Assembly (NCBI GenBank): GCA_963619325.1
Contig: CAVEVQ010000015.1
Coordinates: 1 to 56,017, forward strand
Length of the DNA: 56,017 nucleotides
DNA from: UBA1181 sp963619325
GTDB taxonomy: Bacteria; Bacteroidota; Bacteroidia; Bacteroidales; Paludibacteraceae
Direction of reading: 5' to 3'
Below the pieces are notes generated by a model. That model was not told the origin of the DNA, did not search any database, and was given only the letters and a program-made list of their open reading frames with translations. Below are positions 35,801 to 44,007 of the stretch, piece by piece. Position 1 is the stretch's first letter. Each line of letters starts with the position of its first letter. Made by a program: the position numbers and the translations under genes.

Positions 35801-36963
35801 TAAAAGCGTATGAAAAAGAGAGCTTTATCGTAGTGCAGGTGATAGACAATGGTGTCGGTATGGATGAAACATCCTTGACGGCTCTGCGTGCGCAGGGATA
35901 TTGCGACTCTTCTGTGGGGACGAATGAAGAAAAGGGTTCTGGCCTTGGTTTTCGTATCAGTTTGGACTATATCGAGCGCAATGGGGGTTCTTTTGATGTG
36001 CAGAGTGAGTTGGACAGAGGTACGGTTATCACCGTGTCTCTGCCTATGTCAGAAAAAAAATGCAGTCTGTCGTATTGGGAGGGTAGAGAGACGGAGAAGA
36101 AACAGATGGAGGACTCTGTCGACAAGGAAATATTGAGTGGAAACACGGTCGTTGTGGTGGATGATGATGAGTTGATTTTGCAAAATGTGGCAGATATTAT
36201 GCGTCCCTATATGGAAGTCTTTACTGCTCGCAACGGGGAAGAGACGCTTCAGGTTCTGAAGGAACATGAGGTGGATATAGTGTTGAGCGATGTTGAGATG
36301 CCTGTAATGAACGGAATTGAGTTGAGTCGCAGACTTTCGCAAGACGAGCGGTTGAGTTCTGTGCCGTTTCTCTTTTTGTCTGCAAAGAATGAGCAATCAG
36401 ATCGTTTGTTAGGTTTGCTCAGTGGGGCAATAGACTATATAGCAAAGCCGTTCAGTCGAGGCGAACTGTTGATGAAGGTGAATAATATCTTAAGAATAAG
36501 ACAAAATCAGCAGCAACGTTTGTTGAAGGAATTTTATGAACATCTTCAGCAACAGGAAACATCAAAAACTCCGATGAAATCGGAAAAAAATGAAAATTCA
36601 GAGACTAAGATAGAAGAAATTAGTCATCCGAAAGCAGAAGAGAAACTCAATCCGTTTGTGGAGAAATTGATGGCGGAGATGACAGAGAAGTATGCTGACA
36701 GTACGCTATCCATTCAAACGATAGCCTCTTCAATGGGTATGAGCCAATCGACGCTCTCGCGACGCACTAAAACGTTGCTTGGTAAGGCTCCAGTGGAGGT
36801 TTTGAACGAGTTTAGACTCAATAAGGCATTGCTCTTGCTGAGAGAAGAAGATAGAGATCAAAATGTTTCGGAAGTGGCTTACACCGTAGGGTTTTCCGAC
36901 CCCGCCTATTTCACCCGTAAATTCAAAGAATTTTATGGATTTTTGCCAAGTTCGGTCAAATAA
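32845..36963 (+). CDS. Hybrid two-component system regulator (HTCS 2)
   Basis: 1372 residues. Signal peptide (hydrophobic core ~21-36; a start at ATG 32878 gives a shorter, more typical one). Periplasmic propeller repeats (~45-670), Y_Y_Y domain (~690-775), membrane segment (~782-803), coiled linker, HisKA with His855 in AHDLKNPM, HATPase (NAIKFT, DNGVGM, GSGLGF), receiver with Asp1149 and Lys1201, a charged linker (1215-1265), and AraC HTH (~1270-1372). Same architecture and recognisably the same propeller openings as HTCS 1 (EDGLSSDLVRRIRQD against KDGLCCNYVHAISQD), so the two are paralogues. No susCD locus is nearby. A 7-G run at 34130-34136 codes the WGGG repeat motif and is in frame. Confidence 0.93.
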   Translation: MENSEKIVIKGMYCPIFRRCFVLIAMCLCCNLGLFAEKYEQFTQYTTEDGLSSDLVRRIRQDDSGHLWITSDDGVTVFDGDLFKRYNIESYPSLRRNDLSHIHACSNGMVFLGGAQGVLVRYNPEKDLFEDYSPTEFKESYYKPIEDFSETRSGTDVVLTSGGVYFLNEQEKCFEMKSPLSDSLRSVYTLSLYEDLKGRFWVGSFNVLYIYDKEGTLVRKYDLAYGDASIFSSKVIPISDSLIYVSCFSDILYEFSIKEDGSIDDPVLLRLPFSNLNDVLYDDHGHFWYTTDGYGLWYSEGKPSEHAFYERVLPSNNDAEIMQKLYCIMQAKDGTIWIGSQSAGLWSMTPYKSSCVQLSTDFQFPRRDISDFCEDENGNIYLTSDGGGVYLLSSDFLEYQYIGENNGLKNKNVLSIQRSSDGHFWLSSWGGGVMEYNPQTKKFRQERFYGLNSNLSCFLHVAVMQNDEIWVCTGGDGVYWRDIYGKWSRYVLQFSENEFDMWPQKIIEGAGETRWIATSRSIWRVKGEQRTPLLPDFSRESSDNPLVINDLELGENGCVYAATNLGILKISADGEKIDTINFIPKGSYFSVCMDGNGNLRACGDVGLLFVDNRQKTFKSYNQRQRTFGNFHRHSSYLLRDGRVLWGTKTGFILQNEMTDDIQKVDYLEFANIKVGGLDVENSLDYVNARSEGRLRSVKVPHDLSAIEVFVDMVDFGEIDVELYYMLKGLSDTWTPLPDDRIIKYSYLPDGNFELNVKFLRNGEVGQTLKLPITVMSPWWKRWWAIVLYVAFLALITGSFYYLRMRTMKTRQAELKRLVDERTKELDSKNEFIEHQNGELKLALADKDRVLSVIAHDLKNPMFAIVGALEGWLRKESTMPTEERRGVISKVLSASQTLQEEMVRLLEWSRSKRERIDFNPSDVEIQSCIANIFSLFSTMVSQKHISLEKEVNVDHCVWGDSRMMSTIFRNFINNAIKFTREGGKIMVKAYEKESFIVVQVIDNGVGMDETSLTALRAQGYCDSSVGTNEEKGSGLGFRISLDYIERNGGSFDVQSELDRGTVITVSLPMSEKKCSLSYWEGRETEKKQMEDSVDKEILSGNTVVVVDDDELILQNVADIMRPYMEVFTARNGEETLQVLKEHEVDIVLSDVEMPVMNGIELSRRLSQDERLSSVPFLFLSAKNEQSDRLLGLLSGAIDYIAKPFSRGELLMKVNNILRIRQNQQQRLLKEFYEHLQQQETSKTPMKSEKNENSETKIEEISHPKAEEKLNPFVEKLMAEMTEKYADSTLSIQTIASSMGMSQSTLSRRTKTLLGKAPVEVLNEFRLNKALLLLREEDRDQNVSEVAYTVGFSDPAYFTRKFKEFYGFLPSSVK

Positions 36964-37225
36964 TCCTGCTTTTGCACAATATTTACTATCGTTTGCCGAT
37001 TTATTCATAGTAGGTTGATAGTGAAATTCGCAACTTTGCTATGTCGTCAGAGGACGACCAACATAAAGTTAGGATATTAAAGACAGACGTAGAATCTTAA
37101 TAAGAGACTCCCAATAAGAGAGGGAGAAGCAAAGTACAGACGATTTTACTTAAACCTATTACACAAAGTAGCATAATGTTCGGTTAGTTTTATTCATACG
37201 TCTAAACTTTAACTTATGAAAAATC
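36964..37225. other. 262-nt region with several hairpins, no ORF
   Basis: Between HTCS 2 and the shared terminator. It contains a perfect hairpin GTCGTC-AGAG-GACGAC (37043-37058), CTCCC/GGGAG (37108-37112 with 37122-37126), and a possible long-range AGACG/CGTCT pairing (37138-37142 with 37199-37203). It could be a structured 3' UTR or a small RNA ending at the terminator at 37226. I found no matching promoter: CAACTTTG at 37031 is one mismatch from the -7 consensus and lacks a -33. Confidence 0.3.
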
Positions 37226-37266
37226 AAAGGCGCATTATATTTTCTATGTAATGCGCCTTTGTTATG
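37226..37266. terminator. Bidirectional terminator
   Basis: 12-bp stem AAAGGCGCATTA / TAATGCGCCTTT (37226-37237 with 37249-37260), followed by T-rich sequence on both strands. It serves HTCS 2 (plus) and the LytTR gene (minus). Confidence 0.85.
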
Positions 37267-37291
37267 TTTATGTTTTTTTATTCCTCTTCAA

Positions 37292-38131
37292 TTACATCTG
37301 CGAAAACAATTCTGCTATTCTTGCCGAATAGGTCTTTGTTACGGGTATCTCTGTAGGCTGTATGGCGTCCAATTCAAGAATTAGTCCGTCTTTCCCTTTC
37401 CGCAGCACACGCACTTTCTTTAGGTTGACCACATAGAAACGATGGCAACGCACTAATTGCATCTCAGAGAAATTCTCCTCCACATATTTGAGCGTGTTGC
37501 GCAGCATAAATTTCACTATCTCTCTCTTCCCATTGAGATAGAATATGAAGATGTAATTATCAGCAGATTGTATATATAAAAGGTCTTCTAATCTCACAGA
37601 AAGTCTGAAAATGCCTTTTTCATCGTTGAAATTGATTGCTTCTCGATTCAATATAACTTGTCGATTATCTTTCATTTCTTTCAGCTGGTGTTTCTTCTCC
37701 TCTAAAGAAAAATAAAGCCAACAGATGATGTAAGGGACAATCAGAATGGAGTCAACGAAAATAATTACCCTTGGCAAGATAACCGAGAGGTAAGGGCGTG
37801 GATGGGGTTGTCCTAAGTAATATGAGAAGATGGACAATGCGAGCGGTATCAACAGCAATTCTGCAACTATCCATAGATATAGATATTTATAAGGTATAGC
37901 TCTTTTCTTATTGATATGATAAAATGCTATTCTACTGCAAGCTAATACGATATAGCCTGTTGTTACCATGATTAAAAGGTAGAACGTGCTTTGCGCTGGT
38001 CCTTCAAAGCCCCTTAACGTTACGTTCGGACGATATACGGACATAAAGATGGCAACCAAAAAAATTACAAATACGAGAAAACCAACTATGTCTCGCTTTT
38101 CTGTCATGAATTTTGGAAGAGTATTCTCCAT
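37292..38131 (-). CDS. Membrane-anchored LytTR transcription regulator
   Basis: 279 residues from ATG 38131 (an ATG seven codons upstream is less likely). Four membrane segments (about 13-32, 46-66, 80-103 and 118-143), a short coiled linker, then a LytTR DNA-binding domain (~170-275; VRCHRFYVVNLKKV and IPVTKTYSARI are typical). No receiver domain, so it is a one-component membrane regulator. It is divergent from fabH, and two 11-bp direct repeats 20 bp apart lie between them, the spacing expected for a LytTR dimer site. It probably regulates itself and/or the fab genes (inference). Confidence 0.86.
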   Translation of the reverse strand: MENTLPKFMTEKRDIVGFLVFVIFLVAIFMSVYRPNVTLRGFEGPAQSTFYLLIMVTTGYIVLACSRIAFYHINKKRAIPYKYLYLWIVAELLLIPLALSIFSYYLGQPHPRPYLSVILPRVIIFVDSILIVPYIICWLYFSLEEKKHQLKEMKDNRQVILNREAINFNDEKGIFRLSVRLEDLLYIQSADNYIFIFYLNGKREIVKFMLRNTLKYVEENFSEMQLVRCHRFYVVNLKKVRVLRKGKDGLILELDAIQPTEIPVTKTYSARIAELFSQM

Positions 38132-38151
38132 GTGTGTATTTTTAAACTGCA

Positions 38152-38183
38152 CAAAATTAATTGTAAATTAGTTGAAAATCAAC
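38152..38183 (-). promoter_or_regulatory. Promoter of the LytTR gene
   Basis: Minus strand TAATTTTG at 38159-38152 (full match) with GTTG at 38183-38180 after a 20-nt spacer. The start codon is 21 nt downstream. Confidence 0.55.
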
Positions 38184-38223
38184 CTATGTCTGTTTTTTGT
38201 TTTACCAATGATTGTGTAATTTC

Positions 38224-38254
38224 GCCCCAAAATGCTGAAACTTGCCCCAAAATG
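38224..38254. promoter_or_regulatory. Direct repeats, candidate LytTR operator
   Basis: GCCCCAAAATG occurs at 38224-38234 and again at 38244-38254, exactly 20 bp (two helical turns) apart. It lies between the divergent LytTR and fabH promoters, about 60-90 bp upstream of the predicted fabH start point. Confidence 0.5.
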
Positions 38255-38274
38255 TTCGTAAAATAGCACTTTTT

Positions 38275-38306
38275 TTTCGTCTAAAGAGTTGGAGTTGGTA
38301 ATTTTG
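38275..38306 (+). promoter_or_regulatory. Promoter of fabH-fabK-fabF
   Basis: TAATTTTG at 38299-38306 is a full -7 match; TTTC at 38275-38278 is a near -33 after a 20-nt spacer. The leader to ATG 38410 is about 97 nt. Confidence 0.5.
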
Positions 38307-38409
38307 CAGAACATAAGGTCGTGTATTCGATTTTGTTTTGTTGTATTCTATCTTATTATTATAAGTATGGCATGCGGCAAGTGAAGCGTAGAGATAAATT
38401 AATGTAGTA

Positions 38410-39354
38410 ATGAAAATATTAGGAACAGGAAGCGCAGTGCCACAGAAAGTCGTTACTAACGACGACTTGAGCAAGATGATGGACACTAGTGATGAGTGGA
38501 TTCGTACTCGTACGGGTATACAAAGCCGTAGAGTTCTTTCTTCGGAGTCTATCACAGATTTGGCAGTGGAGGCTGCTAAGAATAGTTTGGAAAATGCTGG
38601 TCTGAAGGGGTCCGACATTGACTATATCCTTTGTCATAACATGGTCGGAGACACCATAACCCCATCAATGGCCGCTCTTATTAACAAAGAAATAGAGGCT
38701 GGTTGTCCTACTGTAGATTTAAATGCGGCGTGTACGGGATTTATCTATGCCTTAGATTTGGCTGAGGGTCTTATTAAGGCGGGTAAGGCAAAGCGTGTTT
38801 TGATTGTTTGCGCCGAGCAGTTGTCCTACTTCATTGATTGGAGTCGTCGAGAAACTTGCGTGCTCTTTGGCGATGCTGCGGGTGCTGCTGTAGTAGGCGA
38901 AGGGGGCGAAGATTGTCAGGTTAAATTGAGTACAAAATATACGGATGCTCTCTATTGTAAGAGAAGTTATCCAGGCACTCCTTTCCGCAAGGATCAAGAG
39001 GTTTACCCTTATTTGGAGATGCGCGGTCGCGACGTCTTTAAGTTAGCGGTGCTTAATTCTGCGGACGACATCAAGACGGTTGTTGAAAGGGGAGGGAAAA
39101 AATTGGAAGATATTAGTTACTATCTTCTACATCAAGCCAACGTTCGTATTTTAGACGCTATTCGCAATGAGTTCAACCTCGAAGAGGATAAGTTCCCTCA
39201 TAATATCGCCAACCATGGTAATACCTCCGCAGCAAGTATTCCTCTGCTCCTTGATGAGTTGAACAGAAAGGGTACTTTCAAAGAGGGAGACTATTTGGTG
39301 TTGAGTGCTTTTGGCGCTGGTTTCACATCTGGGGCATGTCTCATTCGTTGGTAA
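38410..39354 (+). CDS. fabH: 3-oxoacyl-ACP synthase III
   Basis: 314 residues. Thiolase-fold condensing enzyme with catalytic Cys in DLNAACTGF, His in LHQANVRI and Asn in NHGNTSAAS. It joins acyl-CoA with malonyl-ACP to start fatty acid synthesis; branched primers are likely in Bacteroidales. First gene of a three-gene fab operon. The usual upstream plsX and rpmF are absent here. The long leader and the divergent LytTR gene suggest regulation. Confidence 0.94.
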   Translation: MKILGTGSAVPQKVVTNDDLSKMMDTSDEWIRTRTGIQSRRVLSSESITDLAVEAAKNSLENAGLKGSDIDYILCHNMVGDTITPSMAALINKEIEAGCPTVDLNAACTGFIYALDLAEGLIKAGKAKRVLIVCAEQLSYFIDWSRRETCVLFGDAAGAAVVGEGGEDCQVKLSTKYTDALYCKRSYPGTPFRKDQEVYPYLEMRGRDVFKLAVLNSADDIKTVVERGGKKLEDISYYLLHQANVRILDAIRNEFNLEEDKFPHNIANHGNTSAASIPLLLDELNRKGTFKEGDYLVLSAFGAGFTSGACLIRW

Positions 39355-39413
39355 TGTCGAGTGGCACTCTGTGTGTTTATTAGAAAGAAGAGTTATTAAA
39401 AAATAAGTTTGTT

Positions 39414-40361
39414 ATGATTAAAAGTAGAATTTGCGACTTGATCGGTATCAAGTATCCTATCTTCCAAGGTGGAATGGCTTGGATTTCAGATGCTAAATTG
39501 GCTTCTGCTGTTTCCGAGGCTGGAGGTTTAGGTATCATTTCGGCTATGAATGCGAATGCTGATATTGTTCGCGAAGAGATTCGCAAATGCAAACAATTGA
39601 CTAAAAAGCCGTTTGGCGTTAATATAATGTTGCAAAGCCCTTTCGCTGCTGAGGTTGCCAAGGTAGTTGCTGAAGAGAAGGTTGCTGTCGTAACTACGGG
39701 CGCAGGTAATCCTGCTCCTTTCGTTCCTGACTGGAAAGCCGCAGGAATCATCGTTATCCCTGTTGTTGCTTCCACCGCTTTCGCTATCCGCTTTGAGCGT
39801 ATGGGGGTTGACGCTGTCGTTGCCGAGGGCGCTGAGTCTGGCGGTCATGTTGGAGAAATCAACACGATGGCCCTCGTTCCCCAGGTGGTAGACGCAGTGA
39901 AGATTCCTGTTTTGGCAGCAGGTGGTATCGCTGATGGTCGTGGTGTTGCGGCTGCTTTCATGTTCGGTGCCGAGGGTGTGCAATGTGGTACTTGCTTCCT
40001 GGTGGCAGACGAGTGTCGTGCTCACGAGAACTACAAGAAGAAGATCATCGCAGCCAGTGATGCTGAGACTATTGTTACTGGTAAGACTTTGGGACATCCT
40101 GTTCGTTCCCTTAAAACTCCTTTCTCTCGTACTTTCGACAAGATGGAGAAGGATCCTAACGTGACAAGTGAGCAAATTATGGCTTTTGGTACAGGTTCAT
40201 TGCGTAAGGCTGTTCTTGATGGTAATGTTGAGGAGGGTTCTTTCATGTCGGGAGAAATCGCTGGTATGGTGAAGAAACAAGCACCTGCTCGTGAGATTGT
40301 CGAGACTATGATGTCTGAGGCTGAATGTATTATGAAGGCTGCACCTAATCGTATTGCTTAA
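39414..40361 (+). CDS. fabK: Enoyl-ACP reductase II (FMN)
   Basis: 315 residues, FMN TIM-barrel of the FabK/nitronate monooxygenase family. The N terminus IKYPIFQGGMAWISDAKLA, AEGAESGGHVG and AAGGIADGRG are FabK hallmarks. It reduces the enoyl-ACP double bond with NAD(P)H, replacing or supplementing FabI. The position between fabH and fabF supports FabK rather than nitronate monooxygenase. It is 59 nt after fabH, and its stop is 1 nt before the fabF ATG. Confidence 0.92.
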   Translation: MIKSRICDLIGIKYPIFQGGMAWISDAKLASAVSEAGGLGIISAMNANADIVREEIRKCKQLTKKPFGVNIMLQSPFAAEVAKVVAEEKVAVVTTGAGNPAPFVPDWKAAGIIVIPVVASTAFAIRFERMGVDAVVAEGAESGGHVGEINTMALVPQVVDAVKIPVLAAGGIADGRGVAAAFMFGAEGVQCGTCFLVADECRAHENYKKKIIAASDAETIVTGKTLGHPVRSLKTPFSRTFDKMEKDPNVTSEQIMAFGTGSLRKAVLDGNVEEGSFMSGEIAGMVKKQAPAREIVETMMSEAECIMKAAPNRIA

Positions 40362-40362
40362 T

Positions 40363-41598
40363 ATGAATAGAGTTGTAATTACAGGTATGGGTATCGTTTC
40401 CCCAATCGGAAACGATATCAAGACTTTTTGGGATAATTTGGTGAATGGTGTATGTGGTATCGCTCCCATCACTGCCTACGACACAACAGACATGCCGGTG
40501 AAAATCGCCGCTGAGGTGAAAAACTTCAATACGGAGGATTTCGGCATAGATAAGGGAATGGCTCGTCGTTCTGATCGCTATTGCCAGTTCGCTTTGGCTG
40601 CCGCTGCCCAGGCTATGGAGGATAGTGGTCTTGAAGGAAAGATTGCCCCTGAGCGTCTCGGCGTTTATGTGGGATCTGGTATCGGTGGTATGCAGACTTT
40701 CATCAACGAGTGTACCAAGATGATCAATGAAGGACCTAATCGTATCTCCCCCTTGTTCATCCCTATGATGATTTCAAATATTGCTGCGGGTAATGTGGCT
40801 ATCGCTCATCATGCTGAAGGTCCTTGTCTGCCCGTTGTAACTGCTTGTGCAACAAGTACTCACGCTATCGGTGAGGCTTATCGTTGCATCAAGTATGGCT
40901 ACGCAGACGCTATCATCGCAGGTGGTGCGGAAGCTACTATCAATCCTTTGGCTGTCGGTGGTTTTACCAACTGTAAGGCTTTGTCAAAATCAACGGATCC
41001 TTTGGCTGCTTCTTTGCCTTTCGATGCTCGCCGGGCTGGTTTCGTAATCGGTGAAGGTTCTGGTATCGTCATTTTAGAGGAATACAATCATGCGGTTGCT
41101 CGTGGAGCTAAAATCTACGGAGAAATCTGTGGGTACGGCAACACTTGTGATGCTCATCATTATACTGCACCTAAGCCAGACGGTTCTTGCGCTTCTCGTG
41201 CTATCAAACAGTCTCTCGATGAGGCAGGATACGATGCTGCAAAGGATGTCGTTTATGTGAACGCTCATGGTACGGGTACTCCGCTGAACGACAAGTCTGA
41301 AACGAAAGCTATCAAATTGGCTTTCGGTGAGGAAAACGCTAAGAAATTGCACATCAGTTCTTCTAAGTCTATGACAGGTCATACGTTGGGTGCTGCTGGT
41401 GCTATGGAGGTTATCGTTTCTTCTTTGTCACTACAAAACGGCATTGTAACACCGACTATCGGCTTGCAGGAAGCAGATCCTGAATGTGACTTGAATTATA
41501 CGCCTAACAAGGCTGTCAAGGCTGACTTAACCTTGGCTCTGTCCAGCTCTTTGGGCTTTGGCGGTCATGATGCTTGTGTGGCAATCAGAAAAATCTAA
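40363..41598 (+). CDS. fabF: 3-oxoacyl-ACP synthase II
   Basis: 411 residues from ATG 40363 (an in-frame TTG at 40354 overlaps fabK and is unlikely). Cys-His-His triad: Cys in TACATSTHA, His in NAHGTGTPLND and His in MTGHTLGAAGA. Elongates acyl-ACP with malonyl-ACP. Last gene of the operon, tightly spaced after fabK; a terminator lies about 100 nt downstream. Confidence 0.95.
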   Translation: MNRVVITGMGIVSPIGNDIKTFWDNLVNGVCGIAPITAYDTTDMPVKIAAEVKNFNTEDFGIDKGMARRSDRYCQFALAAAAQAMEDSGLEGKIAPERLGVYVGSGIGGMQTFINECTKMINEGPNRISPLFIPMMISNIAAGNVAIAHHAEGPCLPVVTACATSTHAIGEAYRCIKYGYADAIIAGGAEATINPLAVGGFTNCKALSKSTDPLAASLPFDARRAGFVIGEGSGIVILEEYNHAVARGAKIYGEICGYGNTCDAHHYTAPKPDGSCASRAIKQSLDEAGYDAAKDVVYVNAHGTGTPLNDKSETKAIKLAFGEENAKKLHISSSKSMTGHTLGAAGAMEVIVSSLSLQNGIVTPTIGLQEADPECDLNYTPNKAVKADLTLALSSSLGFGGHDACVAIRKI

Positions 41599-41699
41599 TC
41601 GTTTGAAATCTAATTTATTAGATATAGGATTTACCTGACTTGACTATTTCTGTGAAGCAATTGTACAATTAGTAATGTACAAAAACCTATTTGTTGGGG

Positions 41700-41726
41700 G
41701 GCTGGCTATTATGCCAGCCTTTTTTC
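41700..41726 (+). terminator. fab operon terminator
   Basis: Stem GGCTGGC / GCCAGCC (41700-41706 with 41713-41719), loop TATTAT, then seven T's. Preceded by a weaker TTGTAC/GTACAA hairpin. Confidence 0.9.
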
Positions 41727-41757
41727 TTGTTTTGATTTACTATTCATCAAAATTTTT

Positions 41758-41770
41758 GCAACCGAGTTGC
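41758..41770. promoter_or_regulatory. Palindrome upstream of the metal ATPase
   Basis: GCAAC-CGA-GTTGC, a perfect 5-bp inverted repeat (6 bp counting the flanking T and A), placed between the -33 and -7 regions of the ATPase promoter. It could be an operator for a metal-responsive repressor; short enough to be chance. Confidence 0.3.
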
Positions 41771-41783
41771 ATAGTCATGTTTT

Positions 41784-41791
41784 TAATTTTG
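41784..41791 (+). promoter_or_regulatory. -7 element of the metal ATPase gene
   Basis: TAATTTTG, a full match to TAnnTTTG, 31 nt before ATG 41822. The nearest TTTG upstream (41755-41758) is spaced 25 nt away, longer than usual. Confidence 0.5.
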
Positions 41792-41821
41792 CACTGTAAC
41801 GAAGGATAAAAATTAAGAACT

Positions 41822-43885
41822 ATGGATATTGAAGAAAAAGAGAGTCATTGCTGTTGTGGCGAGAGTCGCAAACCGCGTGAACATTGTGGTAGTTCTTCTT
41901 ATGAGGAACATAACCATCGACATTCTCATTCTTGTGGTTGCCATCATCATAAACATGAGAGGGCTCACAACCATGAACATGAAAGTAGGGAGGACGAAAA
42001 CGAAATTCGTTCGACCCTTATTAAAATTGTTATAGCTTCAGTCCTTTTAGGGGTTGCTGTCTTTATTGAAAAGACGTTTCAACTTCCAACTTGGCAGTTG
42101 CTGATAATCTATCTAATTCCTTATTTGATAGTTGGACTTGAAACATTGAAAGAGTCTGCGGAGAAAATAATGGAGGGCGACTTTTTAGACGAAGATTTTT
42201 TGATGTCTATCGCTACTTTAGGTGCGTTGGCTATTGGATTCTTGCCTGGTGCAGAGACGCAATTCCCAGAGGCTGTTTTTGTAATGCTTTTCTTCCAGGT
42301 CGGAGAACTCTTCGAGACGATTGCCGAAGGTAGAAGCAAAAAGTCTATCGCTTCATTAATGGACATACGTCCGGATATTGCGCATGTTGAGCGAGCCGGG
42401 AAGGAGGAGACTGTTCATCCTTCAGAGGTAGATATAAATGAGGTTGTTGTTATTCGTCCTGGTGAACGTGTGCCGTTGGATGGTGTCGTTATAGAAGGCG
42501 AGTCGAGTATGGACACGGTTGCATTGACGGGAGAGAGCGTTCCACGAAAAGTTAAGATGAAGGACGAGGTGGTTTCGGGCTGTGTAAACCTTTCGGGGGT
42601 ACTCCGTGTGAAAGTGTTGAAGAACTTTGGAGAGTCTACCGCTTCTAAAATCATTGAATTAGTTGAAAATGCGGCCGAAAACAAATCGAAGAGTGAAAAT
42701 TTCATCACTCGTTTTGCAAAGGTTTACACGCCGATTGTCGTTTTCTGTGCTTTGGCACTGGCTTTCATTCCGCCATTATTCTACGAGGATGGTTATCTGA
42801 ATGGTTTGGCTGTTTGGCTCTATCGTGCATTGACGTTCTTAGTGGTTTCGTGTCCGTGTGCTTTGGTGATTTCTGTTCCCCTCACATTCTTTGGGGGAAT
42901 CGGTGGTGCGTCTAAAAAGGGGATTTTGGTGAAAGGTTCGAACTATTTGGAGGCGTTGGCTAAGATGGATATCGCCGTGTTTGATAAGACGGGTACGCTG
43001 ACAAAGGGTGTTTTCTCTGTCTCCATGGTTCATCCGTCTGATTTTGATGAGAATGAATTGCTTCATTTGGCAGCTCATGTTGAACGTCATTCCACGCATC
43101 CGATTGCGGTCTCTTTGAAGCAAGCCTATCCGAATGAGTGTGATGATTGTAAAATTGAGGAAGAAGAGGAGATCGCAGGTCATGGTATGAAAGCCGTTGT
43201 GAATGGCAGAACTGTTTATGTAGGTAATGGCAAACTGATGGATAAAATCGGTGCGAAATGGCACGAATGTAGTCACACAACGCAAGGAACGACGGTGCAT
43301 GTGGCAGTAGATGGCGTTTATGTAGGTCATATCGTCATCTCCGACTGCATCAAAGAGGATTCAAAGGAGGCAATAGCTGCTTTGAAGGTCAATGGAGTGC
43401 GCAAGACGGTTATGCTGACGGGCGATCATGCATCTGTAGGAAAATATGTTGCCGAAACAATTGGGTTGGATGAATATCATGCAGAGCTGTTGCCTGCGGA
43501 TAAGGTGTCTCAGGTAGAACGTCTTCAAAAGGAGAAAGCAGAGGGTAGAACACTTGCCTTTGTCGGAGATGGTATCAATGATGCGCCTGTGTTGGCTCGT
43601 GCGGATGTGGGTATTGCTATGGGTGGTTTAGGCTCTGATGCCGCTATTGAAGCCGCCGATGTGGTTTTGATGGACGATAAGCCTTCAAAAATTGCTCTGG
43701 GTATCCAAATTGCGAAAAAGACTTTGCGAATTGCTCGTGAGAATGTCGTTTTCTCAATTGGTGTTAAGGTGGCAGTGCTTCTTCTTGCTGCTTTCGGACT
43801 GGCAGGTATGGGACTCGCAGTCTTCAGTGATGTCGGTGTGCTGGTATTGGCAGTGTTGAATGCGTTGCGCAGCATGCGAGTGTAG
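41822..43885 (+). CDS. Heavy-metal P-type ATPase (Zn/Cd/Pb type)
   Basis: 687 residues. P1B ATPase: membrane pairs at about 66-105 and 120-155, actuator domain with TGES, the metal-site motif Cys344-Pro-Cys346 (SCPCALV, as in ZntA/CadA), phosphorylated Asp388 in DKTGTLT, and GDGINDAP. It pumps divalent soft metals out of the cytoplasm. The N terminus lacks a ferredoxin-like HMA domain; instead residues 9-53 carry 13 His and 6 Cys (e.g. HSCGCHHHKH), probably a flexible metal-binding tail. Single gene with its own promoter. Confidence 0.93.
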   Translation: MDIEEKESHCCCGESRKPREHCGSSSYEEHNHRHSHSCGCHHHKHERAHNHEHESREDENEIRSTLIKIVIASVLLGVAVFIEKTFQLPTWQLLIIYLIPYLIVGLETLKESAEKIMEGDFLDEDFLMSIATLGALAIGFLPGAETQFPEAVFVMLFFQVGELFETIAEGRSKKSIASLMDIRPDIAHVERAGKEETVHPSEVDINEVVVIRPGERVPLDGVVIEGESSMDTVALTGESVPRKVKMKDEVVSGCVNLSGVLRVKVLKNFGESTASKIIELVENAAENKSKSENFITRFAKVYTPIVVFCALALAFIPPLFYEDGYLNGLAVWLYRALTFLVVSCPCALVISVPLTFFGGIGGASKKGILVKGSNYLEALAKMDIAVFDKTGTLTKGVFSVSMVHPSDFDENELLHLAAHVERHSTHPIAVSLKQAYPNECDDCKIEEEEEIAGHGMKAVVNGRTVYVGNGKLMDKIGAKWHECSHTTQGTTVHVAVDGVYVGHIVISDCIKEDSKEAIAALKVNGVRKTVMLTGDHASVGKYVAETIGLDEYHAELLPADKVSQVERLQKEKAEGRTLAFVGDGINDAPVLARADVGIAMGGLGSDAAIEAADVVLMDDKPSKIALGIQIAKKTLRIARENVVFSIGVKVAVLLLAAFGLAGMGLAVFSDVGVLVLAVLNALRSMRV

Positions 43886-43944
43886 ATTTGTCTGCTGAAA
43901 AAGAACAGATAGGTCAGTGTCATATATTCTTGATCATCACAAAA

Positions 43945-43969
43945 AAAGCCCAGAGATAATCTGGGCTTT
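43945..43969. terminator. Bidirectional terminator between ATPase and SulP genes
   Basis: 10-bp stem AAAGCCCAGA / TCTGGGCTTT (43945-43954 with 43960-43969), loop GATAA, with A/T-rich flanks on both sides. Confidence 0.85.
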
Positions 43970-44007
43970 GTCTATAATCTGCACATCTGTGTGCGGTGAA
44001 TCTCCTT

